Positions 44,565 through 50,927 of a DNA stretch of 64,000 nt are shown here, in pieces. Below the pieces are notes generated by a model. That model did no database searches. It was given only the letters and a program-made list of their open reading frames with translations, and was not told where the DNA came from. Source of the DNA: GCA-2705445 sp002705445. Its GTDB lineage: Bacteria; Pseudomonadota; Gammaproteobacteria; Poriferisulfidales; GCA-002705445. Location: contig JBJKYB010000001.1 of NCBI GenBank assembly GCA_045561235.1, positions 60,893 through 124,892 on the forward strand. The letters run 5' to 3'. The stretch's first letter is position 1. Each line of letters starts with the position of its first letter. The position numbers were made by a program, and so were the translations under genes.

Positions 44565-44637
44565 ATATGGCAATAGAACCAGAGATAAAAATAATTAACA
44601 CAAGCAAAATTATAAAAATTAAAGTCCATGGCCTCAT
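44548..44637 (-). CDS. 29-aa single-helix membrane peptide
   Basis: Reading from ATG at 44637 gives MRPWTLIFIILLV... ending SGSIAISNLRL, a basic N-terminal cap followed by one continuous hydrophobic helix and a polar end. TATTAT on the minus strand at 44644-44649 sits exactly 6 nt before the ATG, the leaderless geometry seen for other genes here. It overlaps the SAM hydrolase 3' end by 17 bp and starts 13 bp from the divergent glutaredoxin-like gene. There is no homology evidence, so it remains a candidate. Confidence 0.4.
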   Translation of the reverse strand: MRPWTLIFIILLVLIIFISGSIAISNLRL

Positions 44638-44643
44638 GAGTAC

Positions 44644-44649
44644 ATAATA
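44644..44649 (-). promoter_or_regulatory. -10 hexamer for candidate small ORF at 44637
   Basis: TATTAT on the minus strand ends 6 nt before the ATG at 44637. It is the main reason for listing that tiny ORF. Confidence 0.4.
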
Positions 44650-44650
44650 C

Positions 44651-44872
44651 ATGTCAGAATTAATTTTTGTAACAACAGACAATTGCGAGTTGTGTAAAAA
44701 AGCAGAAAACAAAATTAAATTTCTTAAACCTTTTTATCAAATTAGAGAGGTAGATGTTCAGGAAGATCATAAAGAATTTTTGCTTCGAGTACCAGTTCTG
44801 ATTAAAAATAACAAAGTTATCGAAGAGGGGATTTTCTCAAGACTTAGGGTGTTAATAAATTTATTTTTTTAA
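44651..44872 (+). CDS. glutaredoxin-like thiol protein (DUF836 type)
   Basis: The 73-aa protein has FVTTDNCELCKKAENKI, a CxxC redox site at the end of the first strand, then REVDVQED and the cis-proline strand RVPVLIKNNKVIEEG, which is the thioredoxin fold of short glutaredoxin-like (DUF836) proteins. It likely serves as a small cytosolic thiol-disulfide reductant. It shares a TTAA double stop with rimK (44869-44872). Confidence 0.8.
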   Translation: MSELIFVTTDNCELCKKAENKIKFLKPFYQIREVDVQEDHKEFLLRVPVLIKNNKVIEEGIFSRLRVLINLFF

Positions 44873-45771
44873 ATATCTATTGGTTTAGATTTATCTCTGT
44901 TGGTATGCTCATCTTCTAAATATTCGATAATCTTATCAGCAACATCAACTCCGCTAGCTTTTTCAATTCCTTCTAATCCAGGCGAGGAATTGACCTCTAA
45001 AACCAATGGACCCCTATTTGATTGAATTAAATCAACACCAGCAACAGAAAGACCAAGTACTTTTGCAGCTTTAATGGCACTTTCTTCTTCTTGTTTGTTT
45101 AACTCATAATTTTCAACAGTTCCGCCAAGATGAACATTTGAACGAAACTCTCCTGGCTTAGCTTTTCGTTTCATCGAAGCTACAACTTTGTCGCCTACAA
45201 CAATTGCTCTAATGTCTTCTCCTTTAGACTCGCTTATAAACTCTTGAATTAATATGTTTGCATCAATTTTTTTCATAGTCTCTATCGCACTTATTGCAGC
45301 TTCCATAGTTTCGGTTAATACAACTCCTCTTCCTTGGGTTCCTTCAAGCAACTTAATGACATACGGAGGTTGACCAACAGTATTTAATACTGACTCAATA
45401 TCTCTAGATAGATGAACATATCCAGTAACAGGCATCTCAACACCACTATTTCCAATTAACTGTAATGCTCTTAACTTATCTCTAGACCTACTAATTGAAG
45501 ACGACGAATTTGCAGATAAAGTTCCCATTAATTCAAATTGTCTTACAACGGCTGCTCCATAAAAGGTCCATGTTGCAGCAATTCTTGGAATAACTACATC
45601 AAAGTTCATTTGCCTACCTTGAAAGAAGACTCGAGGTTTTGCTTTTGCAATATTCATATAGCAGCGCAAATAACTGACCACCTCTGTATCATGACCTCTG
45701 TCTTTAGCTGATTCATAAAGCCTACTTGTTGAATAAAGCCTTATATCCTGTGAAAGTATTCCGAGTTTCAC
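44869..45771 (-). CDS. rimK: RimK-type ATP-grasp alpha-L-glutamate ligase
   Basis: The 300-aa protein has KLGILSQDIRLYSTSRL, FDVVIPRIAATWTFYGAAVVRQFE, the ATP-grasp blocks YVIKLLEGTQGRGVVL and ILIQEFISESKGEDIRAIVVG, then GVDLIQSNRGPLVLEVNSSPGLEGIE with metal-binding E and N. These are diagnostic of RimK, which adds glutamates to ribosomal protein S6 or related substrates. GTG start 2 nt after the stop of the RimB-type gene, the partner with which it is often paired. Confidence 0.92.
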   Translation of the reverse strand: MKLGILSQDIRLYSTSRLYESAKDRGHDTEVVSYLRCYMNIAKAKPRVFFQGRQMNFDVVIPRIAATWTFYGAAVVRQFELMGTLSANSSSSISRSRDKLRALQLIGNSGVEMPVTGYVHLSRDIESVLNTVGQPPYVIKLLEGTQGRGVVLTETMEAAISAIETMKKIDANILIQEFISESKGEDIRAIVVGDKVVASMKRKAKPGEFRSNVHLGGTVENYELNKQEEESAIKAAKVLGLSVAGVDLIQSNRGPLVLEVNSSPGLEGIEKASGVDVADKIIEYLEDEHTNRDKSKPIDI

Positions 45772-45773
45772 AC

Positions 45774-46214
45774 TTAATCTTTCTCAGGTTTTGTAAGAAA
45801 ACTTATAGATGGATTTACTAACCATCTTCTACCTAATGCTTTTTTTCCAATAAGCATTGTGTAATCCATTGGACCTCTGTCTGTCAGAGTGAGTTCTATT
45901 TTTTTAGACACCCCATCCATTAATAGAGTTGTTTTAATATATGGTCTTCTCTCGACATCACCATTAGAACTTTTTATCCTTTTATATCCTTCTAGTGGAG
46001 CAGCTGTTTTTCTTACTGTATTATTTCTTTTCATTACCTTGAACTTAACGTATTTGACCTTATCTCTAGTAACAATTTTTATATCGGCAGCATCAATTGA
46101 AGCTAAACTTGCACCAGTATCAATTTTTGCAATAACACTTTTTACATTGAGATCAGGTAAAGCTGCATGCTCTTTCCAACCCACGACTCTTTTTTTTCTC
46201 TTTTGTATAGCCAT
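45774..46214 (-). CDS. RimB-type retropepsin-like protease (ATP-dependent zinc protease family)
   Basis: The 146-aa protein has VVGWKEHAALPDL, AKIDTGASLASIDA with the aspartyl DTGA motif, the RRPYIKTTLLMDG strand and TLTDRGPMDYTMLIGKKALG.RWLV-type C-terminal motif, the complete pattern of the RimB/PF05618 family. These proteins occur with RimK and glutamate-ligase homologues and are thought to process or regulate the modification. It is followed after 2 nt by rimK and preceded by a 23-aa candidate ORF with a leaderless promoter. Confidence 0.88.
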   Translation of the reverse strand: MAIQKRKKRVVGWKEHAALPDLNVKSVIAKIDTGASLASIDAADIKIVTRDKVKYVKFKVMKRNNTVRKTAAPLEGYKRIKSSNGDVERRPYIKTTLLMDGVSKKIELTLTDRGPMDYTMLIGKKALGRRWLVNPSISFLTKPEKD

Positions 46215-46216
46215 TT

Positions 46217-46288
46217 TTAAAGGATTACGTAAAACAAAAGGGCACTGATAACAACTAAAGCTATGTGAAAGTAAATTACAGGTAGCAT
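46217..46288 (-). CDS. 23-aa hydrophobic leader-type ORF before the rimB-rimK pair
   Basis: ATG at 46288 opens MLPVIYFHIALVVISALLFYVIL, one membrane-spanning helix, stopping 2 nt before the ATG of the RimB-type gene. TAAAAT at 46295-46300 on the minus strand lies exactly 6 nt before the ATG, so the rimB-rimK mRNA probably starts here. It may be a small membrane protein or a translation-coupling leader peptide. Evidence is limited to hydrophobicity, promoter geometry and spacing. Confidence 0.4.
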   Translation of the reverse strand: MLPVIYFHIALVVISALLFYVIL

Positions 46289-46294
46289 AAAAAA

Positions 46295-46300
46295 ATTTTA
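46295..46300 (-). promoter_or_regulatory. -10 hexamer for rimB-rimK leaderless operon
   Basis: TAAAAT on the minus strand ends 6 nt before the ATG at 46288, separated by six T residues. It would drive the small ORF, the RimB-type gene and rimK. Confidence 0.45.
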
Positions 46301-46342
46301 ATTAGGTTTTGAAAAGAAACAAACCCGTTTTTTTATAACCAG

Positions 46343-46750
46343 TTAAATTGAATTGAGTTCTTCTGAGGTTGTGTTATCTTCTTTTTTAAAATATAAAACA
46401 AAAGTAGTTGTCACAATAATTACATGATGGATAATAATAAGGTTTAGTAAAGACCTAATAATTGTTGCCTCTCCCCACATAAATAAGTAACTAACCGTTG
46501 TAAAAACTCTAAGAAAATTTGAAAGTAAAATTCCCCGTCTATTTTTAGTTAATGCAAAAAACATAAGAAGAACATTTATTGCTACTCCAGGCAACAATAC
46601 AAATTTCAGCCAAACTAAATCATTACCTCCAAAACTAGCTCCAAAAATATCAGAGAATAGTTTTGGAAAGAAAAATCCAAATAGTGAACTTGATGCAACA
46701 GATAATCCATCAAAAAATACAAATATATAAAGAAGTGAGAATTTTTTCAT
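46343..46750 (-). CDS. hypothetical four-helix membrane protein, end of cytochrome operon
   Basis: The 135-aa protein has four hydrophobic helices (starting FSLLYIFVFFDGLSVASSS) with short loops (FGASFGGNDLVW, ALTKNRRG) and an acidic C-terminal tail (KKEDNTTSEELNSI). The ATG overlaps the stop of the cytochrome c gene (TAATG at 46750), so it is the last member of the leftward respiratory operon. No heme ligand motif is visible except HH in LIIIHHVIIV in the last helix. The family is not recognised. Confidence 0.6.
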   Translation of the reverse strand: MKKFSLLYIFVFFDGLSVASSSLFGFFFPKLFSDIFGASFGGNDLVWLKFVLLPGVAINVLLMFFALTKNRRGILLSNFLRVFTTVSYLFMWGEATIIRSLLNLIIIHHVIIVTTTFVLYFKKEDNTTSEELNSI

Positions 46751-47364
46751 TAAGGAGTTGAGCTAACTGCTTCTGTGGTTACGTCATCCTCTTCTGTTTC
46801 TAAAAGACCGCAGTCACTAAGAACTTCTTCAGTGTTTCCGCCCCCAAAAACTACTCTCTCAAAGACAACAACAGCATATAATTCATCTTCTGTGAGCTTT
46901 CCTTGAAACCCTGGCATTCCTCCAATAGAGACTGTGTCTTCAGCTCCATAAGTCGGTCCTACTTCAGCCTGCCAACCTGCAGATCCGAGTTGAATCCATT
47001 TAGTGTGATCTGCACATGTTGGGAAAGTAGTATATAACGCACCACCAGTAAATGCTGGACCAACTCCACCGCCACCGCCACCTCCGTGACAGCCAGCACA
47101 TGCAGCAGCACCAGCATAAACTTCTTGACCGAGAGCAATATAATTTATTGTGTTTGTTGCAGCAACACCTCTACCTTCATAAGGAGAGCCGTCACAATTT
47201 ACAGCCTCTTGAGACTTTCTGTCAACATTTAGCATCCCTCTTTCACCGCACTCTTGTGTGTTAGAAGAACTAATAAGTCCTATGAGGATAAATAATGGAA
47301 TGATAACAAAACTAAAGTTGAGCCACTTAGGAAGAAGGTTTTCTGAATTAATTTTTATACCCAT
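46750..47364 (-). CDS. membrane-anchored monoheme cytochrome c (3' part of a frameshifted gene)
   Basis: From ATG at 47364 this gives 204 aa: a membrane helix (LNFSFVIIPLFILIGLI), a spacer with cysteines (ECGERGMLN, VNCDGSP), heme motif CAGCH, then GPAFTGGAL and the distal Met in IGGMPGFQGKLTEDEL. The same frame stays open upstream to about 47474, encoding VVEEAPVEEASKEE and VTKQVTKSIS, which continues the linker of the ORF at 47447-47680. Joining both gives the same design as the cytochrome at 47902-48705. The heme domain should face outside and take electrons from the bc complex. Confidence 0.82.
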   Translation of the reverse strand: MGIKINSENLLPKWLNFSFVIIPLFILIGLISSSNTQECGERGMLNVDRKSQEAVNCDGSPYEGRGVAATNTINYIALGQEVYAGAAACAGCHGGGGGGGVGPAFTGGALYTTFPTCADHTKWIQLGSAGWQAEVGPTYGAEDTVSIGGMPGFQGKLTEDELYAVVVFERVVFGGGNTEEVLSDCGLLETEEDDVTTEAVSSTP

Positions 47365-47446
47365 TGTTTCATTTGCAAAGGAAATAGATTTCGTTACCTG
47401 TTTAGTTACAGCCGCCGCAACAACAACTTCTTCTTTTGAAGCCTCT

Positions 47447-47680
47447 TCAACTGGAGCTTCTTCTACAACTCACTTCCTCAACAACTTCTTCTTTTGGAGC
47501 CTCTTCAACTGGAGCTTCTTCTTTTGGAGTGGATGCAGATACACTTTCCCCACCAGCCCAAGAGTTTAGAACATCATCGACTGAAACTCCAGAAGCAGCA
47601 GCTCTAGCTTCTGCTGAACGTTGCACCAAGTCAACTGGTGCATTTAATATCTCTGCTACTTTATTTACTAAATCACTCAT
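47447..47680 (-). CDS. QRSAEARA domain and acidic linker (5' part of the frameshifted cytochrome gene)
   Basis: ATG at 47680 opens SDLVNKVAEILNAPVDLVQ followed by RSAEARAAASGVSVDDVLNSW, then a Glu/Pro/Ala-rich linker. At about 47468-47473 the frame changes: the ORF ends in SCRRSSS while a +1-shifted frame continues the same VVEEAPVEEA pattern into cytochrome c. Deleting one base there restores one protein of about 310 aa spanning 46750-47680. It is either a sequencing indel, a recent mutation or a programmed shift. The domain is about 85% identical to that at 48705. Confidence 0.78.
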   Translation of the reverse strand: MSDLVNKVAEILNAPVDLVQRSAEARAAASGVSVDDVLNSWAGGESVSASTPKEEAPVEEAPKEEVVEEVSCRRSSS

Positions 47681-47909
47681 TTATTTCACAACAGCTTTCA
47701 CTATCACCTATTGTTGACAAAACTTTAGCTTCAGGATAAAAACCCTCTGGGTAAGTAGGACACACAGCTTGTATGGATCCATCGTTTAGTTCTAGCACCA
47801 TTCCCTCAAAATTCTTTAATTGCATATACTCTTCAGCGTGCTCTTTACAACAAAAAGGCTTAGAACATCTAGATATATCCCAATCGTTATTTTCAACTAA
47901 GTTACTCAT
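47673..47909 (-). CDS. small cysteine-rich protein in cytochrome operon
   Basis: The 78-aa protein has SRCSKPFCCKEHAEEYM, a CxxxxCC cluster followed by a helix, a central EGMVLELNDGSIQAVCP and a terminal SESCCEIN. Six cysteines and a histidine in a cytosolic-looking small protein suggest metal or thiol chemistry, such as copper or heme handling for the neighbouring cytochromes, but that is inference. AGGAG lies 7 nt before the ATG at 47909. Its last codons (GAG TGA) overlap the start of the next gene by 8 bp. Confidence 0.7.
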   Translation of the reverse strand: MSNLVENNDWDISRCSKPFCCKEHAEEYMQLKNFEGMVLELNDGSIQAVCPTYPEGFYPEAKVLSTIGDSESCCEINE

Positions 47910-48705
47910 TAGATTCTCCTAATGATAGTAAATAAGTTATGAGATATTCCAAATCGTCATCATCGAGAAAGTCATAACTTGGATGAGGTATATCCCTATT
48001 GACAGATGTTGAGTCTGATAGGTAGCGAGTTAGCCATTGACTATTGTTTGTTGGTTCACGTGTTGCACTGGTAGATAAATCTGGTCCAAGTCTTATGTTT
48101 CCAACATTATTAATCAACGTTTCATTTGCAAATTTATTTTTTAGAACTTTACCATTTTGAGTGTCTGGAATTAGGGTTCTAACATTCTGTGTATGGCAAG
48201 ATTGACAATTCAATTCTGCGTATACTTCAGCTCCCTTAATAACCTCACTTGATGCACTAACGCTGTTATTTAGAGAGTCACTAACTATATCAGTAGCTTG
48301 GTTCTTTGGAATCACAAAAGCGAATAGAAATGTGAATAGACCAACTAAAAGAACTCCTGAAATAAAACTTAAAGCACTTTCATTTTTTAGCTCAACAATT
48401 TCTTCAACTACTTCCTCAACAACCTCCTGGGTTTTGCTTTCTTCAACAGCTTCTTCAACTACTTCCTGAACAGTCTCCTCTACAACCTCTGCAGCTGGAG
48501 CTTCTTCTTTTGGAGCCTCTTCAACAGGAGCTTCTTCTTTTGGAGCTGGCGCTGAGCTTGCTGCAATACTTTCTCCACCAGCCCATGAACTTAATACTTC
48601 TTCAACAGATTTTCCAGATGCCTGCGCTCTTGCCTCTGCAGATCTCTGAACAAGATCAACTGGCGCATTTAATAATTCAGCTACTTTATTTACTAAATCA
48701 CTCAC
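47902..48705 (-). CDS. CcoO-like monoheme cytochrome c with N-terminal QRSAEARA domain
   Basis: I start at GTG 48705 (267 aa), which has GAGGAG 8 nt upstream; the ATG at 48720 lies before that site. Order: residues 1-45 small helical domain (APVDLVQRSAEARAQASG), 46-105 Ala/Pro/Glu/Val-rich linker, 111-132 membrane helix, 158-267 cytochrome domain with CQSCH (167-171), RLGPDL and DIPHPSYDFL. The layout of CQSCHTQNVR, GPDL and P-x-Y-x-FL matches CcoO/FixO of cbb3 oxidase. The position normally holding the Met ligand (MPxY) is His241, so the heme may be bis-His or lack a distal ligand. Confidence 0.82.
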   Translation of the reverse strand: MSDLVNKVAELLNAPVDLVQRSAEARAQASGKSVEEVLSSWAGGESIAASSAPAPKEEAPVEEAPKEEAPAAEVVEETVQEVVEEAVEESKTQEVVEEVVEEIVELKNESALSFISGVLLVGLFTFLFAFVIPKNQATDIVSDSLNNSVSASSEVIKGAEVYAELNCQSCHTQNVRTLIPDTQNGKVLKNKFANETLINNVGNIRLGPDLSTSATREPTNNSQWLTRYLSDSTSVNRDIPHPSYDFLDDDDLEYLITYLLSLGESNE

Positions 48706-48802
48706 TTGAGTTCTCCTCATTAGTTTCCACGGGTTTCTTTTTTCGCTTCGTGTACCAGCTTCCAGCTATGAATTCAAAAATTTCTGCTAACACTTCAATC
48801 AT
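48698..48802 (-). CDS. 34-aa charged small protein between CcoN-like and CcoO-like genes
   Basis: ATG at 48802 opens MIEVLAEIFEFIAGSW followed by YTKRKKKPVETNEENSSE. The start overlaps the upstream stop (ATGATTGA) and the stop (GAG TGA) overlaps the next GTG start by 8 bp, so it fills the gap exactly and contains the Shine-Dalgarno of the next gene. Cbb3 operons carry a small subunit, CcoQ, at about this place with a short hydrophobic segment and a charged tail, so a CcoQ-like role is possible but the hydrophobic part here is short. Confidence 0.55.
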   Translation of the reverse strand: MIEVLAEIFEFIAGSWYTKRKKKPVETNEENSSE

Positions 48803-50186
48803 TGCTATAAACCATTTCTTCAACAGTTGTTATTGAACCAGATGAGATTGCTCGTAAAACAGAAATTAAATATAGAAAACCACTACCAAGTAAAAGTAGA
48901 GAGATGAAAGTATTTACAGAAAAATTAAAACTTATAAGACTCCAGACAATACCATACCCTTCTCCGTAAATTGTTGGGCTTCCTGCATTTGCTCCCGCAT
49001 TCCATGAATAACCTGAGTTAACGCCCAATACAGTATTGTTAATCAACAATAAAAGATATGATATTTTGAAACCAAAAAAGGTAATTTCTTCAAGTCTAGA
49101 GTAATTAACTTCTCTTCCATATAACTTTGGTATTAAATAATAACTCAAGGATATTGTTGCTAGTACAAGAGATCCAATGAGTCCATAGGTAATAACATTT
49201 ACAAAATTTGTAATCCCTAAAATTGGAAGAAGGTTTTCAAAACTTGAAATCATATGAAAAATTGTTGTTATAGAAAAAAGGATTACTGAAAAGTTAAGCA
49301 GATTTAGTGATCCTACTCCATCAACTTCCTTAGATTGTATTGTTTTGATGTAATTAACTAGGAAAGCCAACAAAGGAACAACAAGACTCATTGAGAGATA
49401 GATAGATATATTTTCAATCCAATTTGGAAGTACCGAGCCGTAATAATATTTAAAATTTGTCCAAGGCAGTAGGAACAAAAACCCCCAAAACGTAATAGAT
49501 GAAAGGGTTTTGTTGAATAATACTGCTTGGAGTGGTCTAGTCATTAAAAAATGAACTATTGCCATATATATGAAAGCAACACCAACATATATATGTGTAC
49601 CTGTATATAAAGAGTTAACCAAAAATATGTCTGAAAACACATTTAATTCTGCTCTAACAATAAATAAAGATATTAAGTAAAAGACTACCGCACCATATAT
49701 AAATTGTGCACTTGCAAAAATTGAAGCTTCTTTTTTAGCAAGTAGGTTTAGTGTGGCAAGTCCAAACAATCCAAATACAACAAGAATTTTTAAAAGAATG
49801 AGAAGGGAACTATTACCCAAATCATATGCTGAGTTCTGAAAGAAGAAGTTTACAAATATGTCTAAAAATTCAGTTCCAACAACACCCAGTAACGTTAAAA
49901 ATACAATCGGGAATAATACCATTGATCTACCTAGTGATTTTGAAAATAAATATGAAAAGCTCAAACAAAGTGACGCACCGAAAACTAGACCTAAAGCTGC
50001 CTGTGTGTCAAGCCTGTCTAGGAAACCATAATTAAAAACTGAATTGTTTGGCAGAAGGTTTGCAAAAGTAAAGTATGCATTTTTTAGAAATGAAATAGTA
50101 AGTGATAGCAATAAGGTAAGTGGAAAAATCAAAACAAAGAGTTTTGAAAGTTCTTGTTCGTTTTTTGGAAACAACTTTATTTTCAT
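48795..50186 (-). CDS. CcoN-like (cbb3 oxidase subunit I) membrane protein lacking metal ligands
   Basis: From ATG 50186 the protein has 463 aa and about twelve helices. It aligns without large gaps to CcoN: YTGTHIYVGVAF with the GHNAVGF region, FWGFLFLLPWTNFKYYYGSVLPNW with the WAGPHHLHYTALPDW region, ISSFENLLPI with STFEGPMM, and SLSYYLIPKLYGRE with GALYHLVPKxFGRE. Yet the CuB pair HH is K246-Y247, the HVH heme ligands are V331-I332-T333, and the RPLHTNA helix reads RLDTQAA. Only three histidines remain in the whole protein. It cannot be a normal oxidase. A TTG at 50198 is an alternative start. Confidence 0.78.
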   Translation of the reverse strand: MKIKLFPKNEQELSKLFVLIFPLTLLLSLTISFLKNAYFTFANLLPNNSVFNYGFLDRLDTQAALGLVFGASLCLSFSYLFSKSLGRSMVLFPIVFLTLLGVVGTEFLDIFVNFFFQNSAYDLGNSSLLILLKILVVFGLFGLATLNLLAKKEASIFASAQFIYGAVVFYLISLFIVRAELNVFSDIFLVNSLYTGTHIYVGVAFIYMAIVHFLMTRPLQAVLFNKTLSSITFWGFLFLLPWTNFKYYYGSVLPNWIENISIYLSMSLVVPLLAFLVNYIKTIQSKEVDGVGSLNLLNFSVILFSITTIFHMISSFENLLPILGITNFVNVITYGLIGSLVLATISLSYYLIPKLYGREVNYSRLEEITFFGFKISYLLLLINNTVLGVNSGYSWNAGANAGSPTIYGEGYGIVWSLISFNFSVNTFISLLLLGSGFLYLISVLRAISSGSITTVEEMVYSND

Positions 50187-50333
50187 CAATTTAGCCAATA
50201 TTCAATATGACTTTACTATTATATTGGAAAAATGTTGCTTGGTGTTAACGAAAATTTTTAAAAAAAGATAATGATTCTATTTATATTTTTATCCAAACTT
50301 ACGATATTATGTAAAGGTAAGGTTTGAGGAAAT

Positions 50334-50927
50334 TTGATTTATACAATTTATAAATTTAGATACAGAATAGGTTTAGTTTCAATTGTTTCAGGGCTCGGTG
50401 GTATGACCATTGGAGTTATCATTGCTCATTTTGCTGGTCTTTCTGAAGGTGAAGTAGTAAATTATTTTAACTGGATACCACGAGGGTGGTTGCCACAATC
50501 CATTGGTCAGCTTTTAGCATTTGGTGCTAGCCAGCTCCTTTTACTTGGTATGGTATTAGTGGTCTGGAATCAAAAAGAATTAACTTGGGCAAAAGCTACT
50601 TATTTTGCGTTTCTAACATGGATCGAAATGTCAATCCTCTTAGGAATTGTTCCATCAGAGTGGTTGAACCTAGCACAAGGACCTTTAGAGTGGACAGGTC
50701 AAAGAGAGTTTATACAATTTCCACCAATACTATTCTTAAATAATGAAATTGGTTTAAGCCTTGCTGCGTTAAAAGACATTATACAGTTAGGTATTTCAAC
50801 TAACTTTTTAATCGCAGGATTAGTTGTTGCCTATTTAATCCAAGATGTAAATAATAAAATTGAAAGTTCTAAATCAAGAATTTCTGATTATGGCAAAGAG
50901 GTCGTAAGGGTGGAGCAAGATGCCTAA
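50334..50927 (+). CDS. four-helix membrane protein, first gene of the quinol-cytochrome c reductase operon
   Basis: The 197-aa protein starts at TTG with GAGGAA 5 nt upstream. It has four helices: FRYRIGLVSIVSGLGG..., QSIGQLLAFGASQLLLLG, ATYFAFLTWIEMSILLG, and ISTNFLIAGLVVAYLI, with WIPRGWLPQSIG and a long loop between helices 3 and 4 (SEWLNLAQGPLEWTGQREF). I do not recognise the family. Its place ahead of a ferredoxin and cytochrome b, with an 8-bp overlap to the ferredoxin gene, suggests a membrane anchor for that ferredoxin. Confidence 0.65.
   Translation: MIYTIYKFRYRIGLVSIVSGLGGMTIGVIIAHFAGLSEGEVVNYFNWIPRGWLPQSIGQLLAFGASQLLLLGMVLVVWNQKELTWAKATYFAFLTWIEMSILLGIVPSEWLNLAQGPLEWTGQREFIQFPPILFLNNEIGLSLAALKDIIQLGISTNFLIAGLVVAYLIQDVNNKIESSKSRISDYGKEVVRVEQDA

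Noticed and set aside
44566..44646. 26-codon plus-strand ORF MAIEPEIK after the SAM hydrolase
   Set aside because: No promoter, no Shine-Dalgarno and a composition of AT-rich noncoding sequence; the minus-strand helix ORF is better supported.
47258..47717. Plus-strand ORFs of Ser/Thr-rich sequence opposite the cytochrome linkers
   Set aside because: They are antisense to Glu/Ala/Pro-rich linkers with no domain features.
50199..50333. Possible small gene in the divergent respiratory promoter region
   Set aside because: Short frames lack start signals and protein-like features; the segment most likely holds only the two promoters, including GATATTAT near 50303.
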